From: Thiobacillus sp. | Lineage (GTDB): Bacteria; Pseudomonadota; Gammaproteobacteria; Burkholderiales; Thiobacillaceae | Assembly (NCBI GenBank): GCA_019459705.1 | Contig: JAIBFE010000259.1 | Coordinates: forward strand, 1-48,899 | Reading direction: 5' to 3' | Length of the DNA: 48,899 bases | Position numbers and translations under genes: made by a program | Shown here: positions 43,357 to 48,899 of the stretch, piece after piece | Numbering within the stretch: position 1 is the first letter of the stretch | Layout: every line of letters begins with the position of its first letter | The notes under the pieces: model-generated | What the model saw: only the letters and a program-made list of their open reading frames with translations | Database searches by the model: none | Told to the model about the DNA's origin: nothing

Positions 43357-43510
43357 GCGATTGTCTGACCTTGTAGATTGAGCCTTCCGGGCATTGCGCT
43401 AGCCGTGAAGACATACCCTATGTTGAAGCGAAGTATAGGTGTTCAATCCGGCATAGGCCATTGCATAAACATGTCGGGTGACGAACAAATAACCATGAGA
43501 AATGTATGGC

Positions 43511-43540
43511 GAATGCCCCGGCATTCAGGGGTGTGCCCTG
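43511..43540. terminator. Two tandem short hairpins after the hydrogenase operon
   Basis: GAATGC at 43511-43516 pairs with GCATTC at 43521-43526. CAGGG at 43526-43530 pairs with CCCTG at 43536-43540, immediately after the stop of the last hydrogenase gene on the minus strand. No T-run follows in the direction of transcription, so the terminator call is tentative. Confidence 0.4.
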
Positions 43541-43541
43541 A

Positions 43542-44012
43542 TCAGGCTTGCCGCCGAATCACGCCTGCCAGGTCGGCGGCAATGTGTCGGGCGAGCTGCT
43601 CGGCGGCGGTTTGAATTGCAGTCCCTGCCGGTTCGCCCGGGCTGGCCGAAGCAATTTCGATTCCGTACAAATCAAGTCGGGACGGCAGACCGCCGAGCTC
43701 GCGCGCCAGCGTCAAGGCATCGATCACGCCGAATCCATGGCTGGAGAGTCCATGGCTGTAAGCGGGCCAGTCCTCCACATCAAAGCGGCGTATGCAGCCG
43801 ATCGGGCCGTTGCCTTGCATGGCATCGATCAGGATGACCCAGGCAGCATCGCCCAGCAGGGAAATCAGGTTGGCGCCGGGCCGGTCGAGCTTTGCCGTGG
43901 CAAGGTTACCGTCCGTTTGCACGCCACTGGCCAGCAAGGCATCGACGGTCAGCCAGCCGGCCTGATCGTCGCCCGATGGCGAGCCGATGCCGAGGATGCG
44001 CACCACACTCAC
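43542..44012 (-). CDS. NiFe hydrogenase maturation protease
   Basis: A 156-residue HyaD/HoxW-type endopeptidase that removes the C-terminal peptide of the hydrogenase large subunit after nickel insertion. The N-terminal ILGIGSPSGDDQAGW carries one metal-sensing acidic residue, IDAMQG near residue 63 the second, and SSHGFG near 90 the histidine, as in the HybD structure. Translation starts at GTG 44012, forming a GTGA overlap with the stop of hydA, its expected substrate. It is the last gene of the operon. Confidence 0.9.
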   Translation of the reverse strand: MSVVRILGIGSPSGDDQAGWLTVDALLASGVQTDGNLATAKLDRPGANLISLLGDAAWVILIDAMQGNGPIGCIRRFDVEDWPAYSHGLSSHGFGVIDALTLARELGGLPSRLDLYGIEIASASPGEPAGTAIQTAAEQLARHIAADLAGVIRRQA

Positions 44013-45310
44013 GTCCGTTCGACGTTCATGCGCAGAAAGTGAGTCGCGCAGGAAATGCAGGGATCGTAGTTGCGGATGACTTTTTCGCAGTGCAGGCGCA
44101 ACGCATCGTCCGGATGATCGAGCCCGAAGTTGAGCAGCGACAGCCGCAGGTCTTCCTCGATGCGTCTCTGGTTCTGGCTGGTCGGCGGCACGATGCGCGC
44201 GTTGACCACGCGGCCCTCGTCGTCCATTTCATAGCGATGCCACAGCAGACCGCGCGGCGCTTCGGTGCAGCCGGTGGCCACGCCGGCACGCGGGGTGAAC
44301 GGCACCCAGGGGGAATCGGGTACGCGGTAGCCGTCGAGCAGTCGCAGCGCTTCGTGCAGCGCGAGCAGGATTTCCACCGCGCGTGCCAGCAAGCTGTGAA
44401 ACAGGTTGCGGCTGGGCAGTGCCAGGCCGCTTTCGGTCAGCAGGGCCTTGACCGGTTCGGGCAGGCGCTCGTGGTTGAGATTCAGACGCGCGAGCGGACC
44501 GACCAGATACGGTTGATCATGATAGGTACTGAACAGCGCCGTGGAATGCGGCACGTGCTGCTCGGCGAAATGCGCGTCAAAGGCATCCGTCCCGATGTTG
44601 AGCCCATCGCTGACCGCGATGGACCCCGTCTCGATGGCGTAATCGATCGGGTGTTGCGTTGCCACAGAAACGAAATCCTGATCGTCCTGCGGTACCGGAA
44701 TGGTGGCGGCCCAGCGAATCAGCGCTTCGGCTTCCGGCAATGCAGCGCGCAGCTTTTCGCGTATCGCCTGGATGCGCACCAGCGATGGCGCGCCGTGGAA
44801 GCCGCCCACCCGCACCCCGACCGGATGCACCGAACGGGCGCCAAACAGGTCCATCAATTCGTTGCCCAGCGTCTGGATGCGCAGGCCGCGGCGCACTTCG
44901 TCCGGCGCGATGCGGGCCAGTTCGATGGCATTGCTGCAGCCGAAAAAATCCGGCGCCGCCAGCAAGTGGATGTGCAGGCTGTGGCTTTGGATCCACTCGC
45001 CACAGTAGAACACCCGGCGCATGGCGTGTGCCCACGGGCTGAGTTCGACGCCGAAAAGCTTTTCCAGCGCCTGCGCCGCGGTGACCTGATAGGCCACCGG
45101 GCAGATGCCGCAGATGCGCGCCACCAGGTCGGGAATTTCGGTGTAGTGGCGGCCTTCCAGAAATTTCTCGAAGAAGCGCGGCGGCTCGAAGATGCGCAGG
45201 CGCAACTGGGTGATGTCGCCGTCCTCGACGCGCAGGTCGAGCGCGCCCTCGCCCTCCACCCGGGCGAGCACCGGCACGTGTATCGCGACGCTGCGCAGCT
45301 GTTCAGTCAT
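44009..45310 (-). CDS. hydA: Group 3b NiFe hydrogenase large (alpha) subunit
   Basis: The catalytic subunit of a cytoplasmic bidirectional hydrogenase. The nickel-iron centre is bound by Cys67 and Cys70 in RICGICPVAYQ and by Cys418 and Cys421 in DPCISCATHFL. The nine residues after His424 (FLRMNVERT) are the tail removed by the protease encoded next. The 433-residue size and the gene order with NAD(P)-binding and ferredoxin-like subunits match group 3b (sulfhydrogenase) enzymes, not the membrane-bound uptake type. Those enzymes exchange electrons between H2 and NADP(H), and some also reduce sulfur to H2S in vitro. Confidence 0.92.
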   Translation of the reverse strand: MTEQLRSVAIHVPVLARVEGEGALDLRVEDGDITQLRLRIFEPPRFFEKFLEGRHYTEIPDLVARICGICPVAYQVTAAQALEKLFGVELSPWAHAMRRVFYCGEWIQSHSLHIHLLAAPDFFGCSNAIELARIAPDEVRRGLRIQTLGNELMDLFGARSVHPVGVRVGGFHGAPSLVRIQAIREKLRAALPEAEALIRWAATIPVPQDDQDFVSVATQHPIDYAIETGSIAVSDGLNIGTDAFDAHFAEQHVPHSTALFSTYHDQPYLVGPLARLNLNHERLPEPVKALLTESGLALPSRNLFHSLLARAVEILLALHEALRLLDGYRVPDSPWVPFTPRAGVATGCTEAPRGLLWHRYEMDDEGRVVNARIVPPTSQNQRRIEEDLRLSLLNFGLDHPDDALRLHCEKVIRNYDPCISCATHFLRMNVERT

Positions 45311-46106
45311 GGTTTTGGATCCTGATCTTGTCGGCGGCAGCGAGAAACACCGGCGCCTGGCTGTTGATCGACTGGAAGCGCTGCACGACGGCCTGCGGGC
45401 TCAGCCCCTGGCGTGCAAACTGTGCTGCCAGCGCGCCGGTGTTGGCATTTTCCGCCGGGCCGTAACAGCCATAGCAGTCGCGGCCGAGGCTGGGGCACAG
45501 CGCACCGCAGCCGGCTCGCGTCACCGGCCCCATGCAGGCGATGCCGCGCGTGACCATGACGCAGGGATAGCCCTGACGCTTGCATTCGGTGCACACCTTG
45601 TCGGCGTTGTCGCGCGGTGCCACGCCGAGCAGCAGCGAATTCACCACCGCCAGCATCTGCGGGCCGCTGACCGGGCAGCCCCACAGTTCGAAATCCACTT
45701 TCACGTGGCTGGCGATGGGTGTGGAACGTTCCAGGCTGGCAATCGCTTCGGGATGACTGTAGATCTGTGTCACCCATTGCGCGTCAAAAACGCCGTTGCG
45801 CAAACCCTGGATACCGCCCGAGGTGGCGCACGCGCCGATGGCGATCAGCAGGCGGCTGTGGGCGCGAACATGCCGGATCCGTTCGAGATCTTCCGGTGTC
45901 GACACACTGCCTTCGACGAACGCCACGTCCACGTCAGTAACCGGATCGAGCGGCCCGGCCTCGGCGAAGTGCACCAGATCGACCCGCCCGGCCAGCGTGA
46001 GCAGGTCCTCGCCGAGATTGAGGAAGGCCAGCTGGCAGCCGTCGCAGGAGCTGAATTTATGCACCGCGACACGGGGCTTGCCGGAGTGTTCGATTGGCGC
46101 GTTCAT
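45303..46106 (-). CDS. hydD: Group 3b NiFe hydrogenase small (delta) subunit
   Basis: A 267-residue small subunit that carries electrons from the NiFe site. The proximal cluster ligands begin with Cys21 and Cys24 (SSCDGCQLA), followed by GACATSGGIQ and ELWGCPVSGPQ. The C-terminal part holds the other clusters, with VCTECKRQGYPC, ACMGPVTRAGCGALCP and DCYGCYGP. There is no twin-arginine signal, in line with a cytoplasmic enzyme. ATG 46106 overlaps the hydG stop in ATGA, and it overlaps hydA by eight bases. Confidence 0.92.
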   Translation of the reverse strand: MNAPIEHSGKPRVAVHKFSSCDGCQLAFLNLGEDLLTLAGRVDLVHFAEAGPLDPVTDVDVAFVEGSVSTPEDLERIRHVRAHSRLLIAIGACATSGGIQGLRNGVFDAQWVTQIYSHPEAIASLERSTPIASHVKVDFELWGCPVSGPQMLAVVNSLLLGVAPRDNADKVCTECKRQGYPCVMVTRGIACMGPVTRAGCGALCPSLGRDCYGCYGPAENANTGALAAQFARQGLSPQAVVQRFQSINSQAPVFLAAADKIRIQNHD

Positions 46107-46954
46107 CAAAATCCCCTGTGTGCCAGCAAGGACTTGACCTCGCCCCAGTTGAACACCGGACCATTGCGGCAAACGAAGGCCCCGCCGAACTGGCAATGGC
46201 CGCAACGACCCACCGCGCACTGCATGTTGCGCTCCATGCTGAGATACAGGCGCGACTCGGGCAGGCTGCGTGCCAGCAGGCTGTCGGCCGCTGCACGCAT
46301 CATGCCTTCCGGCCCGCACATCATCGCCACGGCGCATTCCGGGTCGAAGTTGGCGAGGCCGAACAGTTCGGTCACGCGGCCGACATGCCAGGGCCAGAAC
46401 GCCGCGCCTTCGCTCGCCGCCACCAGCACCTGGGTATCCGGCAGTGTCGCCCAGCGGTCGTACTGTTCGCGCCAGATAAGATCCTCGGCATGCCTCACGC
46501 CCTGGATGATGACCAGCTTGCCGAAGCGTTCGCGCCGCCGCAGGATGTAGTGAATGACCGATACCACCGGTGCGCATCCGAGCCCGCCGGTCACCAGCAC
46601 GACATCGCATCCGCTCACTTCCTGCAGCGGCCAGCCGCGACCGAACGGCCCGCGCAGGCCCACCTTGTGGCCCGGTTGAAGCTTGGCCAGCCCTAGGGTC
46701 ACGCGCCCCTGCGCGCGGATGGTGTGGCCGATGACATCGCGCTCTTCCGGGTCGGACATGATGGAAATCGGCACCTCGCCGACCCCATAGAGATACAGCA
46801 TGTTGAACTGTCCGGGGGCGAAGCGGTAGGCCGTCTGTGCCGCCGCATCGTCGAGACGCAGCTGCAGGGTGAAGATGCCCGGCGATTCCTGGGTGCGCGC
46901 CACCACGGTGGCGGCATGCGGCGCGCCGGCATCGATCCGATTCGGCGAACTCAT
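46106..46954 (-). CDS. hydG: Group 3b NiFe hydrogenase diaphorase (gamma) subunit
   Basis: A 282-residue ferredoxin-NADP-reductase-type subunit. YRFAPGQFNMLYLYGVGEVPISIMS near 43-67 binds FAD. VTGGLGCAPVVSVIHY near 120 and MMCGPEGMM near 220 bind the nicotinamide nucleotide. A C-terminal Cys set (MQCAVGRCGHCQFGGAFVC) holds a 2Fe-2S cluster, the same plan as dihydroorotate dehydrogenase PyrK and HydG of Pyrococcus. It transfers electrons between NAD(P)H and the hydrogenase. ATG 46954 overlaps the hydB stop by four bases; a longer upstream frame runs into hydB and is not used. Confidence 0.92.
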   Translation of the reverse strand: MSSPNRIDAGAPHAATVVARTQESPGIFTLQLRLDDAAAQTAYRFAPGQFNMLYLYGVGEVPISIMSDPEERDVIGHTIRAQGRVTLGLAKLQPGHKVGLRGPFGRGWPLQEVSGCDVVLVTGGLGCAPVVSVIHYILRRRERFGKLVIIQGVRHAEDLIWREQYDRWATLPDTQVLVAASEGAAFWPWHVGRVTELFGLANFDPECAVAMMCGPEGMMRAAADSLLARSLPESRLYLSMERNMQCAVGRCGHCQFGGAFVCRNGPVFNWGEVKSLLAHRGF

Positions 46955-48072
46955 GGCTTCACCTCGCCGGCCGTCAGGGCGGCAACTTCCTCGGTCAGAT
47001 CGATGCCCACCGGGCACCAGGCGATGCAGCGGCCGCAGCCGACGCAGCCGCTGCGGCCGAACTGGTCGTGCCAGGTGGCGAGCTTGTGCGTCAACCATTG
47101 ACGGTAGCGGCTGCGGATGTCGGGCCGTACATTGAATCCATGTAGATGGCCGTGACTCTCGCCGAAGCAGGAATCCCAGATGCGCTCGTGCTGACTGGAG
47201 TGACCATCGAGCGCAGGCGCATCGACTTCGGCATGGCAGAAACAGGTCGGGCACACCGCGGTGCAGTTGCCGCAGGCGAGGCAGCGTGACGCCACCTCGT
47301 CCCAGCGCGGATGTTCCAGCCGGTTCATCAGCGCGTCACGCAGATTGTGGGCGGGCAGACTGCGCGTCTGGACAGCGGCGGCAGCCTGCCCCTGCTGACG
47401 GGCGTCGTCGATCTGCTGCTGCGTGGCTGCAGACAAGTGCAGTGCGTCGAGCACGGATGCGCCCTTGTCGCTGCCCGCCTCGATCACGAAACCTTCCGTC
47501 AGTTCTGACAGCGTCAGATCGTAACCCATGGTCGGGATCGGCCCGTCGCCGGTGGAGGCGCAAAAACAGGTTGCCGCCGGCACCGCACATTGCACCGCGA
47601 CCAGAAACAGCTGCTCGCGGCGCCGGGCGTAGTGCGGGTCGCGCCGTCCATCGCGCAGGAAATGCGCATCCTGCAAGGCCAGCGCCGCCAGATCGCAGGC
47701 ACGCACGCCGATGATGGCTTGCGCGGGCACATCCGAAACCACGGCTTCGAATTGCAGCATGCCCGTCTCGTCCCGCTCAACGCGCCACAGCGATTCCTTC
47801 GATGCAAATGTCTGCGGCTTGATGGCTTGTGGCCCATTGGCCCAGGCGAAATAGCGGTGTTGGGGGTCCTGCGTCAGTCCGTAGCGACCCGCTGCCTGCT
47901 CGGCCTGCAAACCGCGCGGCAGGCCATCGGGCGCATCGAGTTCGCGCATTACGATGGCCCCGTTTTCCACAGCAGGTCCCAGACACTGATAGCCCAGTTG
48001 CATGAGCCTGGCCACCAGCCTGTGCAACTGGTCAAGCGGGAGAAAACCCGTATGGTCTGATCTGGAAAACAT
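46951..48072 (-). CDS. hydB: Group 3b NiFe hydrogenase iron-sulfur (beta) subunit
   Basis: A 373-residue subunit with an N-terminal domain of the anaerobic sulfite reductase A/HydB type (FLPLDQLHRLVARL, VGVRACDLAALALQD, FCASTGDGP). Two 4Fe-4S motifs lie in the last third: CLACGNCTAVCPTCFC and CVGCGRCIAWCPVGID. It forms the electron wire and may be the site for sulfur-linked activity. It is the first gene of the leftward operon hydBGDA-protease, each junction overlapping by 4-8 bases. About 150 bases separate it from the divergent MscS-like gene. No Hyp maturation genes lie in the window. Confidence 0.92.
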   Translation of the reverse strand: MFSRSDHTGFLPLDQLHRLVARLMQLGYQCLGPAVENGAIVMRELDAPDGLPRGLQAEQAAGRYGLTQDPQHRYFAWANGPQAIKPQTFASKESLWRVERDETGMLQFEAVVSDVPAQAIIGVRACDLAALALQDAHFLRDGRRDPHYARRREQLFLVAVQCAVPAATCFCASTGDGPIPTMGYDLTLSELTEGFVIEAGSDKGASVLDALHLSAATQQQIDDARQQGQAAAAVQTRSLPAHNLRDALMNRLEHPRWDEVASRCLACGNCTAVCPTCFCHAEVDAPALDGHSSQHERIWDSCFGESHGHLHGFNVRPDIRSRYRQWLTHKLATWHDQFGRSGCVGCGRCIAWCPVGIDLTEEVAALTAGEVKP

Positions 48073-48185
48073 GGCCGAAAGCGCTCCCTTTTTTTAGTCT
48101 AGACACAAAATCCAGCGGAAAACAGGTCTTACCTTATCGCTCTTCAAGTTTCACATTCATGAAAAAACCCTCTGTACGCGTTCGC

Positions 48186-48191
48186 TATAAT
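48186..48191 (+). promoter_or_regulatory. Candidate -10 element (TATAAT) before the MscS-like gene
   Basis: A perfect TATAAT is found 31 bases before the start codon of the next gene. No convincing -35 hexamer lies at the proper distance, so the promoter may depend on an activator or an extended element. The call is tentative. Confidence 0.4.
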
Positions 48192-48222
48192 GCGCCTTTC
48201 CGCCGCAATGAAGGAGTGTGCC

Positions 48223-48888
48223 ATGCAGCAACAGCTCGACGTGTTCGTCGCCTCCCTGACGTCTTTCTGGACCCAGCTGGCCGGCTTTGTGCCCCAGTTG
48301 CTGGCAGCCCTTTTGCTGCTGTTCGTGGGCTGGCTGCTCGCCAACCTGGTGCGTACCGGCGTCATGAAACTGCTCGATCTGTTGCGCTTCGACAGCCTGG
48401 CCGAAAAGACCGGCATCGAAGCCTTCCTCAAGCAGGGCAATCTGGACCTGTCGTTGTCGCGGCTGCTCGCCAAACTGGCCTACTGGATTGTGATCTTTGT
48501 CGTCGTCGTCACGGTGGCCAACAGTCTGGGCCTGCACATGGTGGCCGAGTTGTTCAACAAGGTGGTGCTCTACATCCCCAACATCATCGTCGCCATTCTG
48601 GTGCTGGTATTCGGTGTGCTGGTGGCGCGTTTCATCAACCGCATGGTATTCGCCTATCTCAACAACATGGGCGTGCAGGGCGCGCTCACCATCAGCACGC
48701 TGTCTGAATACGGAGTCATCATCTTTGTGGTGTTCGTCGCGCTGGAACAGCTGGCAATCGGCACCACGCTGCTGACCGCAGCCTTCCAGATCGGCTTCGG
48801 CGCGATTGGTCTGGCGTTTGCCCTGGCGTTCGGTCTGGGCGGCCGCGAATGGGCAGCGGGCGTGATCAAGAAACTGACGGAAAAGTAA
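48223..48888 (+). CDS. Small membrane protein related to MscS-type channels (TM-helix repeat)
   Basis: A 221-residue integral membrane protein with five or so hydrophobic segments. Two internal repeats of the conserved TM-helix type (FVPQLLAALLLLFVGWLLANLV and YIPNIIVAILVLVFGVLVARFI) are followed by a glycine- and alanine-rich FGAIGLAFALAFGLGGREWAAG resembling the pore-lining helix of MscS. The cytoplasmic beta and alpha-beta domains of full MscS are absent, so gating or channel activity is not certain. AAGGAG at 48211-48216 fixes ATG 48223. The gene is divergent from the hydrogenase operon. Confidence 0.87.
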   Translation: MQQQLDVFVASLTSFWTQLAGFVPQLLAALLLLFVGWLLANLVRTGVMKLLDLLRFDSLAEKTGIEAFLKQGNLDLSLSRLLAKLAYWIVIFVVVVTVANSLGLHMVAELFNKVVLYIPNIIVAILVLVFGVLVARFINRMVFAYLNNMGVQGALTISTLSEYGVIIFVVFVALEQLAIGTTLLTAAFQIGFGAIGLAFALAFGLGGREWAAGVIKKLTEK

Positions 48889-48899
48889 ACGGCGCCGGC

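Overview
The window looks like chromosomal DNA of a facultatively anaerobic, sulfur-oxidising, nitrate-respiring betaproteobacterium, most like Thiobacillus. This is inferred from gene content and the high G+C codon use; no rRNA or other taxonomic marker is present. Most of it is densely packed housekeeping and respiratory DNA in short operons with 4-base ATGA overlaps. An AT-richer accessory block lies at about 10.15-14.9 kb.

Layout. 1-7253: end of narG, then narH, narJ and narI (membrane nitrate reductase), followed without a break by a sulfide:quinone-oxidoreductase-like flavoprotein, a one-cysteine DsrC-like protein, NnrS and a YhcC-type radical SAM protein. A rho-independent terminator sits between narG and narH. 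7335-10157: lutABC (lactate oxidation). 10150-14633: accessory genes, namely a small helical protein, an SGNH hydrolase and a large membrane-anchored patatin-like lipase. 14940-18552: a short membrane protein, then an anaerobic ribonucleotide reductase locus behind a pair of NrdR-like boxes. There nrdD is split, with the glycyl-radical domain on its own 59-residue gene, and nrdG carries an in-frame amber codon at the Glu of its radical SAM GGE motif. 18624-23278: gamma-glutamyltransferase, a GGDEF/EAL protein and a ferritin-like di-iron protein.

23351-31846: a B12-binding, CarH/LitR-like MerR regulator faces a nine-gene collinear run: glutathione peroxidase, flavin desaturase-like protein, DUF1365, cyclopropane-synthase-like methyltransferase, chalcone-isomerase-like protein, MFS carrier, DUF3833 lipoprotein, SDR and NTF2-like protein. 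A 13-bp inverted repeat spans the divergent promoters. This is best read as a light- or oxidative-stress-controlled membrane-lipid modification operon. 31914-43356: an FGE-like protein, a DgcZ-like diguanylate cyclase, a renalase-like flavoprotein, a GNAT, a UMF1-type MFS, an Atm1-type ABC exporter, yffB-dapE, prmB and a periplasmic-sensor GGDEF/EAL protein. 43542-48072 (minus strand): a complete group 3b NiFe hydrogenase operon hydBGDA plus its maturation protease. The window ends with a small MscS-related membrane protein.

The points most worth follow-up are the split NrdD with the interrupted nrdG, the sulfur-protein pair attached to the nitrate reductase operon, the B12-regulated lipid operon with its operator, and the lipase pair in the accessory block. 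No tRNA, rRNA, CRISPR array or transposase was seen.
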